Positions 1 through 4,992 of a DNA stretch of 13,779 nt are shown piece after piece. Position numbers and translations under genes: made by a program. A model generated the notes under the pieces. The model was not told the DNA's origin, ran no database searches, and saw only the letters and a program-made list of their open reading frames with translations. Source of the DNA: an uncultured Bacteroidales bacterium (GTDB lineage: Bacteria; Bacteroidota; Bacteroidia; Bacteroidales; ML635J-15). The number at the start of each line of letters is the position of its first letter. The first letter of the stretch is position 1. The DNA lies in NCBI GenBank assembly GCA_937899245.1, contig CALDKB010000018.1, positions 1 to 13,779 on the forward strand, read 5' to 3'.

Positions 1-2
1 AG

Positions 3-707
3 CGCGTCGGTTTCATGCTCGGTCAAGATGCTACTGACCTCGGCAACAAAATCAACCGTACCATCGAAAAGATGTGCTCCGACGCCATGTTCGTCGGCAA
101 GTACGACATTCTCGATGCCGATGGCAAGAAAATCGACTCCATCGATTTCGCTCCGCAGGCAAGCCACAAGATTGTCAAGACCGGTACCGCTTTGTGGACC
201 GGAAATGCCGCCGATGTTGTCGGCGACCTTGAAAATCTTGACAACGTGGTTGGTGAAGATTCCGGCCTCACCGTTACCGACAAGGTGTTCGGTTCCTATG
301 CCTGGATTGCAGCTCGCAAGAACGAAGCCTTCATGAAGGATTTCGACCGCAAGTACATGACCGGCAACAGCATCGACGCTGGTGCCATCAAGAACGGCAT
401 TGGCGCACGTCTTGTCGGCTACCACAACGGCTCCCGCATTTGGGTGTACGACGAAATCTACAAGGTCGGTACAGGCAAGTTCTCCTTCGTTCCGAAGAAC
501 AAGGTGCTTGCCATTAGCGACCAGATCAGTGCAAAGCTGAAGTTCGGTTGCGTCGGTACCATCGAAGATGGCTTCTTCCAGGGTGAACGCTTTGCCCGTA
601 CCTGGTACAACAAGGATGAAGACATTCAGTGGTACCAGCTGAAGTCTCGTCCGTTGGCTGTTATCCAGGAAATCGACGGCCTCGCTTGGGCTCAGGTTAC
701 TGCTTAA
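3..707 (+). CDS. Major capsid protein, lambda gpE family (5' end missing)
   Basis: This is the C-terminal 234 residues of a phage major capsid protein; the frame is open to the left edge, so the true start lies outside the window. The visible part resembles the capsid E family (lambda gpE, about 340 residues): a segment with AWIAARKNEAFMKDF, then a YHNGSRIWVYDE strand, a KVLAIS segment, a GFFQGERFARTWY motif and a closing SRPLAVIQEIDG stretch. All are typical of the C-terminal half of this family. The protein would form the icosahedral head shell. It is followed after 11 bases by a connector-like gene, the expected head order. The family call is from recalled family features, not a search. 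An internal ATG at 15 exists but is not the likely start, because family homology should extend well upstream. Confidence 0.85.
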   Translation, partial: RVGFMLGQDATDLGNKINRTIEKMCSDAMFVGKYDILDADGKKIDSIDFAPQASHKIVKTGTALWTGNAADVVGDLENLDNVVGEDSGLTVTDKVFGSYAWIAARKNEAFMKDFDRKYMTGNSIDAGAIKNGIGARLVGYHNGSRIWVYDEIYKVGTGKFSFVPKNKVLAISDQISAKLKFGCVGTIEDGFFQGERFARTWYNKDEDIQWYQLKSRPLAVIQEIDGLAWAQVTA

Positions 708-718
708 GGAATGCTCCT

Positions 719-1072
719 GTGAGTTTCAAGTCCGGCATGAACGACGATTTGCAATCCGTTTTCTTCAATATTGAAGAATTCGGGGAACAGGTGACGCTTA
801 CTCGCAGCGGTACGCAGTACAGCATGCGCGGTATGTTCGACGTTCAATGCCTGGACGGAGAAACTCTAGGGAACGATGTTTCTGCAATTTCCCATAGGCC
901 TCGTCTTTTTGTGCGCTCTGTTGACCTTCCGGAATGCAAGGCTCGCAAGAACGACCTCTGGGATGTTGCGGCGACACCTCAGCACCCTGCTTACGCTTTA
1001 CGTGCTGTTGACTTCGCTTCTGAAGCCGATGGCGTTGTTGTTTACCAGCTTGAATTTAGACGAAGGGATTGA
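719..1072 (+). CDS. Head-tail connector, lambda gpFII-like
   Basis: The gene encodes 117 residues from a GTG start at 719. This start is chosen because AAGGA (706-710) sits 8 bases upstream, while an earlier in-frame start would run back into the capsid gene. An ATG at 737 is possible but has no SD. The length equals that recalled for lambda gpFII, and the layout is similar: an N-terminal acidic-aromatic DDLQSVFFN segment, a short beta strand followed by MRGMFDV (compare VIRGVFDD in gpFII), and a central RPRLFVRSVDL (compare PSLFVRTDEV). gpFII-type proteins sit at the head-tail interface after packaging. The position between capsid and tail terminator supports this role. The next gene's ATG overlaps this stop (TGATG), indicating translational coupling. 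The assignment rests on motif and position, without alignment scores. Confidence 0.65.
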   Translation: MSFKSGMNDDLQSVFFNIEEFGEQVTLTRSGTQYSMRGMFDVQCLDGETLGNDVSAISHRPRLFVRSVDLPECKARKNDLWDVAATPQHPAYALRAVDFASEADGVVVYQLEFRRRD

Positions 1073-1659
1073 TGAACAGGACTCTGCTTTGCATAAGTGA
1101 TTTTCGGAATGCTGTTGTCGATGCTCTTGTGAGCGCGAATATCGATGGCATTGGCGGTAACGTTTTTGCAGCAAGGCTTACAAGTGCCTGGCCTGAAGAA
1201 GAATCCTACGTCGTTGTCAATACCTCGAATACCAATTTTGACGATGGCGGAACTCATCCCCGTTTTTACAAGGCTGTTACGGATTTGACCATTGATGTTT
1301 ATGCCCGCTCTTATGTTGAAGGCGAAAACAATGTCAATGAGTTGGAATCTCCCTCTGATCTCAATGACTTTTTGGATGCTGTCGCAAAGGCTATCATAGA
1401 TGTTATCGACCCTTGCAGGGATTGGAAGGGTCCGTACAATGGACTTGTTTCCAAGTGCGTTTTAAAATCTTACACGAACAACTTGTCAAGCATGGGTGAA
1501 ACAGACCGCGGAACGGCTAAGATTACCTATTCCGTTTCGTTCTCTGTCCAGATTGACAAGACTGCTCCTATAACAGATTTCTTGCGAGCAAAGAACTCTA
1601 TGAAAAACGACGGCGGCGATACTATTGATTTTACAACCAACCTGAGGCCTTCTACATGA
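1072..1659 (+). CDS. Tail terminator, gpU/Mu gp37-like
   Basis: The gene encodes 195 residues. The ATG at 1072 is preferred over a TTG at 1069 because the purine-rich AAGGG (1063-1067) has suitable spacing only to the ATG. The start overlaps the previous stop as TGATG. The fold signature is that of small tail terminators: an N-terminal helix (FRNAVVDALVSAN), a strand in which WPEEESYVVVNTSN resembles the FPAVAVYLTG strand of lambda gpU, a long strand around LTIDVYARS, a helix LNDFLDAVAKAIIDVID, and a final strand TYSVSFSVQ. Such proteins cap the growing tail tube and form the joint to the head connector. It is somewhat longer than lambda gpU (131 residues), with a polar C-terminal extension. 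It overlaps the following small gene by 4 bases. The family call is inferred from secondary-structure pattern and gene order. Confidence 0.6.
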   Translation: MNRTLLCISDFRNAVVDALVSANIDGIGGNVFAARLTSAWPEEESYVVVNTSNTNFDDGGTHPRFYKAVTDLTIDVYARSYVEGENNVNELESPSDLNDFLDAVAKAIIDVIDPCRDWKGPYNGLVSKCVLKSYTNNLSSMGETDRGTAKITYSVSFSVQIDKTAPITDFLRAKNSMKNDGGDTIDFTTNLRPST

Positions 1660-1853
1660 GAAAATTTGTAAAGCCTACAAAATCCGTTTATCTCCCGAAA
1701 GAAAACAGAATGATGCTTTCTGAGGGGGAATCCGTTGAAGTTGATGGGTACATTGAACGTCTTATCCTTTCCGGGAGACTGAAAGTGGTCGATGTTTCCA
1801 TGCCGAAGGCTTCTGCGGAAAAAATTGAACAAGAAAAGGAGAATGAAGAATGA
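1656..1853 (+). CDS. Small DUF2635-like protein (Mu gp38 counterpart)
   Basis: The gene encodes 65 residues and overlaps both neighbours by 4 bases (ATGA at each end). The N-terminus FVKPTKSVYLPKENRMMLS, the following EGESVEVDGYIERLILSG and KVVDV match the pattern of DUF2635 proteins: KP near the start, a short loop ending in leucine, EGxxV, an aromatic followed by xRRLxxGxV. In Mu-type phages this protein sits immediately before the sheath gene, exactly as here. Its role is not firmly known. The C-terminus is a charged Lys/Glu tail that partly encodes the SD (AAAAGGAG, 1835-1842) of the sheath gene, which may explain its composition. The small size makes the assignment depend on both context and motif. 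Confidence 0.65.
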   Translation: MRKFVKPTKSVYLPKENRMMLSEGESVEVDGYIERLILSGRLKVVDVSMPKASAEKIEQEKENEE

Positions 1854-3403
1854 GTGTTTCTTTTTCTGAAATTCCGTCCGATAATCTTGTGCCTATCTTC
1901 ATGACCGAATTCGACGGTTCGAATGCGGTCAAGTCTGGCGCAATGCCTTGGAAAAACCTGATTATCGGCCAACCGCTCAGTTCCAAGATGAGCACAGATG
2001 GTACCCTTACCAGGATTACCAGTGACGAACAGGCCGATTCCCTCTACGGAAGCGGTTCCCAGCTTGCGCTTATGGTGAAGGCCTTCCGCAAGAACACGAA
2101 GAACATGGAACTTTGGGTTTTGCCCATCGCCGATGCTTCCGGTTCCGACAAGGCTAAGGGCTCGCTTACGTTTACTGTGGCTGCCGAAGACGATGATGAC
2201 GATAATCCGACTCTTAATGTTTCCGGTGCTATCAAACTGCTTATTGCTGGCCGTTCCTGCGCCGTAAACGTCTCTGCTGGCGACTCTGCACCTAATGTTG
2301 CCTCAAAGACTGTTGCTGCCGTGAACGCCATCGCGGACCTTCCTGTGACCGCTGCAATCAAGTCCGGTTCCGGAAATTCGCACATCGTCGAACTTACGGC
2401 GAAGAATGCTGGTAAGAACGGCCATGGCATCGACATCCAGTGGAACTACAACCAGGGAGAATACCTCCCGACGGGTCTTTCCATTGTAAAAACGACTATG
2501 AGCGGTGGCGGAGCAGATCCGGATTACGAAACTTCGAATGTCCAGGCTATCTGCGAAGGTACCTGGTTCAACACCATTACCATCGGTTCTGACGATGCTG
2601 ATAACGTCAACTACATCAAGGGTATGCTCGATGCCCGTTGGACGGCTACCGTCCAGCAGACTGGTGTCTTGATGTTCTCCTTGAATGGTGCTACCTATCA
2701 GGAAGGCGGAACGACCAAAGTCCGAATCCCGACTGAAGACGATTTTGTTGACCGTGGCGAAGATATCGATTCCAACAAGGTTGTTCTCGCCGCTATCCCG
2801 AAGTCTCCGACTCCTGGCTACGTGAACGCAGCAGCTTTGTTCGGTTGCGTTGCTCCGAAGGCTCTCAATGATCCTGCTCGTCCGCTTTCCAACTATGCCG
2901 TTGCTGGCGTTGTTGCCCCGCGACCGGAAGACCGTGAAGGCTTTGATGGCAATAATGCCCTTCTTAAGGCGGGTTGTGCCCTGATGGTTGCGGGTGATGA
3001 CGGTACGGTGTACGCAAAGCGTATTGTTACCACCTACAAGCACAATGCCGCGGGTGCTGTTGACAAGGCTTACCAGCAGTTGGAAACCGTGTTCACGCTC
3101 AGTTACTTGCGTTGGGACTGGAACAATTACCTGGCTGTCAAGTACCCGAACGCAAAGCTCGCTGATGACGGCAACAGCTTCGGTGCAGGTCAGGTAGTGA
3201 TGACTCCGGAACTCGGCAAGGCCGAACTCTTGAGCCGTTACCGTCTGTGGATGGAAAAGGGCCTGGTGCAGAACTACGAAGACTTTGCCGAAAATCTCGT
3301 CGTGATGCTCGACCCGGATGACGCTTACGCCATGCAGTTCCTCATCCCGGCTCACCTGATTAAACAATTCTTCGTTGGCAAGTCCAAGATTCAGTTTGAC
3401 TAA
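1850..3403 (+). CDS. Contractile tail sheath protein, Mu gpL-like
   Basis: The gene encodes 517 residues, close to Mu gpL (about 495). The start overlaps the previous stop and has AAGGAG upstream. The N-terminus has the gpL-type FSEIPSDNLVPIFMTEFD segment, followed by an early domain with PWKNLIIGQPLS. The middle part (about residues 100-210) is a beta-rich insertion with an acidic run EDDDDDN. The conserved C-terminal half includes KVVLAAIPKSPTPGYVNAAA, SNYAVAGVVAP, an arginine-rich RIVTTYKHN strand, a domain with LSYLRWDWNNYLAVKYPNAKLADDG split over two neighbouring motifs, and a final helix and strand near AMQFLIPAHLIKQF. The sheath surrounds the tube and contracts during DNA delivery. Strong synonymous GC bias fits a long-resident, well-expressed gene. 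A long antisense frame inside this gene is judged a shadow. Confidence 0.93.
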   Translation: MSVSFSEIPSDNLVPIFMTEFDGSNAVKSGAMPWKNLIIGQPLSSKMSTDGTLTRITSDEQADSLYGSGSQLALMVKAFRKNTKNMELWVLPIADASGSDKAKGSLTFTVAAEDDDDDNPTLNVSGAIKLLIAGRSCAVNVSAGDSAPNVASKTVAAVNAIADLPVTAAIKSGSGNSHIVELTAKNAGKNGHGIDIQWNYNQGEYLPTGLSIVKTTMSGGGADPDYETSNVQAICEGTWFNTITIGSDDADNVNYIKGMLDARWTATVQQTGVLMFSLNGATYQEGGTTKVRIPTEDDFVDRGEDIDSNKVVLAAIPKSPTPGYVNAAALFGCVAPKALNDPARPLSNYAVAGVVAPRPEDREGFDGNNALLKAGCALMVAGDDGTVYAKRIVTTYKHNAAGAVDKAYQQLETVFTLSYLRWDWNNYLAVKYPNAKLADDGNSFGAGQVVMTPELGKAELLSRYRLWMEKGLVQNYEDFAENLVVMLDPDDAYAMQFLIPAHLIKQFFVGKSKIQFD

Positions 3404-3414
3404 GGAGGTCGAAG

Positions 3415-3792
3415 ATGGCAGATTTTGATGATGTCGGCGGCGTGTTCGAGCTTAAGGTGAACGGTGTCCTTTACAACCTTAAGGGACAACCCACCATTGA
3501 ACTCGGCGGCCCTAACCGCGAACCAGTCCTTGGCCCTGATGGCCGTTTGCATGGCTACAAGGTCACCGGTAACAATCCCGGAAAGATTTCCGGAACCATT
3601 ACCGATACAAGTGACCTTGACCTTGTGGAACTCCAGCAGATCAAGGACGCTACCGTAACAGTGAAAAAGCCGAACGGCAAGACCGTCGTGCTTGACCACG
3701 CCTGCTTCAGCGTCGTCGCTTCCGAAAGTGGCGAAGAAGGTGAAGTGAGCTTCGAATTCCAGGGCCCTCCGGCCAAGGAACAGAAGTCGTAA
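3415..3792 (+). CDS. Tail tube protein, Mu gpM-like
   Basis: The gene encodes 125 residues with a near-perfect SD, AAGGAGG (3403-3409), placed 5 bases before the ATG. This fits the need for very high expression of a tube subunit. The sequence starts with a short acidic leader, then FELKVNGVLYNLKGQPTIEL, a gpM-type beta hairpin, GPDGRLHGYKV, a PGKISGTITDTSDLDLVELQ segment and a final strand SFEFQGP. GxISGTITD followed by an LxxLxxxKDATVTV segment is characteristic of the Mu-type tail tube family. The protein stacks as hexamers inside the sheath. It lies directly after the sheath as in Mu. A 176-base non-coding gap follows, the longest in the window. Confidence 0.9.
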   Translation: MADFDDVGGVFELKVNGVLYNLKGQPTIELGGPNREPVLGPDGRLHGYKVTGNNPGKISGTITDTSDLDLVELQQIKDATVTVKKPNGKTVVLDHACFSVVASESGEEGEVSFEFQGPPAKEQKS

Positions 3793-3803
3793 AGGTTCCT
3801 GAC

Positions 3804-3859
3804 GCCTTGTTGGGTAGCAATATTCGGCAAGGTTTTACCGCAGCGGGTTAATGCGGTAA
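3804..3859 (+). other. Two tandem hairpins in the tube-chaperone gap
   Basis: After the tube stop codon the RNA can form CCTTG (3805-3809) with CAAGG (3828-3832) around an 18-base loop. It can then form a 7-bp perfect stem TTACCGC (3835-3841) with GCGGTAA (3853-3859) around an 11-base loop. Neither has a T-tract, so they do not look like terminators. They precede the tRNA-like fold and may protect or separate the tube mRNA, or belong to the same structured RNA. This is read directly from complementarity; no folding energy was computed. Confidence 0.35.
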
Positions 3860-3861
3860 TC

Positions 3862-3937
3862 TCCGCGCGTCGTGGGTGCTGCAGGGCGATACTCTTGAGG
3901 TCGCCTTGCGGATTGGGTTCGAATCCCAGGCGCGGCT
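3862..3937 (+). ncRNA. tRNA-like structure without a canonical cloverleaf
   Basis: The segment ends in a textbook T-arm: stem TTGGG (3913-3917) with CCCAG (3925-3929) around TTCGAAT (3918-3924). It is followed at once by GCGCGGC (3930-3936), whose first six bases pair with CCGCGC (3863-3868) to give an acceptor-like stem; the seventh, outermost pair is T-C. Total length from 3862 to the discriminator position 3937 is 76 bases. There is no D-stem. A 12-base single-stranded stretch with GGG (3869-3880) leads into a 9-bp helix, GCAGGGCGA (3881-3889) with TCGCCTTGC (3901-3909), with an 11-base loop in place of the anticodon arm. A stemless D-region plus a long helix recalls the tRNA-like domain of tmRNA. 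No CCA is encoded. It could be a novel tRNA-like element, a decayed tRNA, or chance. Confidence 0.35.
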
Positions 3938-3968
3938 TAATTTCACAATCCATAAAAGGAGTAAAAAT

Positions 3969-4220
3969 ATGGACTACAAACTGATTGTTCCCATTCAGAA
4001 GGTGAACGGGGAAAAGATTGAAACCGTATCCGTCAAGGAATCCTTTACTGGGCGTGACATCAAGGCTATTGGCAACGCCGGCGGTGAAGGCTCCGCCATG
4101 ATTGCTTTGGTGGTTACGGCTACGGGCCTTGGCGAAAATTCGGTCTTGAACATGGATGCCCGTGACGTCCGTGCAATTGGAGCCATGGCAAAGCCTTTTT
4201 TAGCCGATGGCGAGGCTTAG
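3969..4220 (+). CDS. Tail assembly chaperone, short form (Mu gp41 / lambda gpG-like)
   Basis: The gene encodes 83 residues, with SD AAAAGGAG (3954-3961) 7 bases before the ATG. The pattern is that of the Mu gp41-type tail assembly chaperone: an N-terminal strand YKLIVPIQKVNGEKIETVSV, a turn with FTGRDIKAIGNAGG, a helix GSAMIALVVTATGL, then NMDARDVRAIGAMAKPFL. These non-virion proteins bind the tape measure and recruit tube subunits. The gene sits between tube and tape measure as expected, although a membrane-protein gene now separates it from the tape measure. Its 3' end carries a T TTT TTA slippery heptamer six codons before the stop, followed by a hairpin, so part of translation should enter the -1 frame to make a longer form. 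Confidence 0.8.
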   Translation: MDYKLIVPIQKVNGEKIETVSVKESFTGRDIKAIGNAGGEGSAMIALVVTATGLGENSVLNMDARDVRAIGAMAKPFLADGEA

Positions 4221-4369
4221 GCTTCGACGACGGTTTCGCTGTCCTTGCGGGCGTTTTCCATTGGCCGTACGACCAGATAATGAACCTGGATGCGGAAGGC
4301 TTTGACTTCAGCGTAAAACAGGCCCTGAAGTACCTCAAATGGAAAAATCCGAAGGTCCCGAAAAAGTGA
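3969..4369 (+). CDS. Tail assembly chaperone, long G-T fusion made by -1 frameshift
   Basis: Reading 0-frame codons to 4202, then slipping back one base and continuing from AGC at 4202, gives an open frame of 55 codons ending at TGA 4367-4369, for a 133-residue fusion. The extension begins SRWRGLGFDDG, runs through a HWPYDQIMNLDAEGFDF segment and a helix SVKQALKYLKW, and ends in a lysine-rich tail. This has the look of the T domain of lambda gpGT and its Mu-type equivalents (aromatic-proline near a short helix, then a hydrophobic helix). Conserved frameshifting in this gene pair is established across many long-tailed phages. The extension has no SD or good start of its own, which supports production by frameshift. 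The exact site is inferred from sequence only. Confidence 0.8.
4196..4226 (+). promoter_or_regulatory. -1 ribosomal frameshift signal: slippery heptamer plus hairpin
   Basis: The heptamer T TTT TTA occupies 4196-4202 in the right phase (third base of CCT, then TTT, TTA), so both tRNAs can re-pair in the -1 frame. After an 8-base spacer (4203-4210) comes CGAGGC (4211-4216) pairing with GCTTCG (4221-4226) around a TTAG loop that contains most of the 0-frame stop codon. Heptamer, spacer and stem all fall in the canonical ranges for stimulated -1 frameshifting. Confidence 0.8.
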
Positions 4370-4394
4370 TTTTTATTGTCATAAGCTGATCAAC

Positions 4395-4420
4395 AGTCCA
4401 GGAGATTCGTCTCCTGGACT
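4395..4420 (+). terminator. 10-bp perfect hairpin after the chaperone gene
   Basis: AGTCCAGGAG (4395-4404) pairs fully with CTCCTGGACT (4411-4420) around the loop ATTCGT. It stands 25 bases after the stop of the long chaperone. Only a weak TCTACGTT follows instead of a T-run, so it may be an imperfect intrinsic terminator, an attenuator or an mRNA 3'-end stabiliser. Its place just before a promoter-bearing extra gene fits a boundary between two transcription units. Confidence 0.5.
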
Positions 4421-4426
4421 TCTACG

Positions 4427-4439
4427 TTCCAAGTTGGAA
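4427..4439. promoter_or_regulatory. 13-base perfect palindrome, possible operator
   Basis: TTCCAA (4427-4432), one central G, and TTGGAA (4434-4439) form a perfect inverted repeat with a 1-base centre. This suits a dimeric DNA-binding protein better than an RNA hairpin. It lies about 50-60 bases upstream of the -35-like TTGACA of the next gene. No second copy was noticed in the window, so a regulatory role is only a possibility. Confidence 0.25.
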
Positions 4440-4486
4440 TATGTTTTAATAAGATTAACCCAAAAAGTTAAACTAGATGTTAAAAT

Positions 4487-4515
4487 TTGACAGTGGAATA
4501 ATGTATATTATTGAT
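4487..4515 (+). promoter_or_regulatory. Promoter of the membrane-protein gene, leaderless start
   Basis: TATATT (4504-4509) lies exactly 6 bases before the ATG at 4516, so transcription should begin at or near the start codon. TTGACA (4487-4492) is present but only 11 bases from the -10 box, shorter than the usual 17, so its role is unclear. There is no SD before the ATG. The same -10 to start-codon spacing recurs before the tape measure and gp46 genes. Confidence 0.5.
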
Positions 4516-4938
4516 ATGACGCAAGAAGAAATCAAAGAATATAATGAACGTTCCAAGAAGGAATTTGAAAGTGATCCTGTTGGTTTAGACAAGGATACTG
4601 TTTATGGTATTCTTGTACCATTGATTCTTTTCGTTTGTGGAATTTTAGTTCCTTATTTTACAGATGAAATTTTGCCGATGTGGTTTGCTCTTGTTCCTTT
4701 TTATGGATACTGTCTTACTATTGCGGGTGGTTTTGGTTCTGATGGAATGAGAGACAATATTGTTGGAACTATGTCGCTTGTTTTTGTTGTGTCCTTAATT
4801 TTCTTTATTATAAGAATGTTTGTGTTAAATGATCTTGAAACCAATTTTGCGACGATGACTTTAATGTGTGAATTTAATACTCCGGCCTCATTTGCTTCTG
4901 TTATTATTTTTGCTATTTTCAAAAACATAAAGTTGTAA
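4516..4938 (+). CDS. Small membrane protein, candidate moron / superinfection-exclusion gene
   Basis: From the ATG at 4516 the gene encodes 140 residues: a charged N-terminus (TQEEIKEYNERSKKEF) followed by about four hydrophobic segments near residues 31-50, 53-74, 81-103 and 121-138. It should be an inner-membrane protein. I recognise no family. An upstream in-frame ATG at 4477 would add 13 residues but has no SD and would include the promoter. The gene is very AT-rich (17 of 60 bases are G or C at 4801-4860, against 36 of 60 at 3301-3360). It is preceded by a strong hairpin and its own promoter, and splits the chaperone from the tape measure. These are marks of a moron. Membrane morons in tail modules, such as HK97 gp15 (recalled), can block later infections. 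Function here is an inference. Confidence 0.65.
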   Translation: MTQEEIKEYNERSKKEFESDPVGLDKDTVYGILVPLILFVCGILVPYFTDEILPMWFALVPFYGYCLTIAGGFGSDGMRDNIVGTMSLVFVVSLIFFIIRMFVLNDLETNFATMTLMCEFNTPASFASVIIFAIFKNIKL

Positions 4939-4992
4939 AAAAGATGGTTCAAAAATCTATTATTTTATTTAGCCATGCTCTATATTTAGGGT
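4937..4992 (+). promoter_or_regulatory. Promoter module upstream of the tape measure gene (copy A)
   Basis: TATATT (4981-4986) ends 6 bases before the ATG at 4993. The block from AAAAAAGATGGT (4937-4948) to the -10 region aligns without gaps with 9506-9557, with 36 of 52 positions identical by hand count. Both copies start at the stop codon of the preceding gene (TAAAAAAGATGG). No clear -35 hexamer is seen; A/T runs occupy that region. AGGG at 4988-4991 is too close to the ATG for a normal SD. Confidence 0.5.

Noticed and set aside
2303..3367. Open frame of 354 codons on the - strand inside the sheath gene
   Set aside because: The opposite strand encodes a clear sheath protein with strong codon bias; the antisense translation has no recognisable motif and no good SD. 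It is a shadow of biased codon use.
3862..3937. Ordinary tRNA gene
   Set aside because: Several register choices for D and anticodon arms were tried by eye; none gives a 4-bp D-stem and a 5-bp anticodon stem with a 7-base loop and T at position 33. Only the T-arm and acceptor fit.
3876..3968. N-terminal extension of the chaperone gene from an upstream start in the same frame
   Set aside because: It would run through the tRNA-like fold and lacks an SD, whereas ATG 3969 has AAAAGGAG at good distance and matches the family's N-terminus.
4477..4515. ATG at 4477 as start of the membrane-protein gene
   Set aside because: It would place the promoter-like TTGACA and TATATT boxes inside the coding region and has no SD. 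The 13 extra residues are not needed for the membrane topology.
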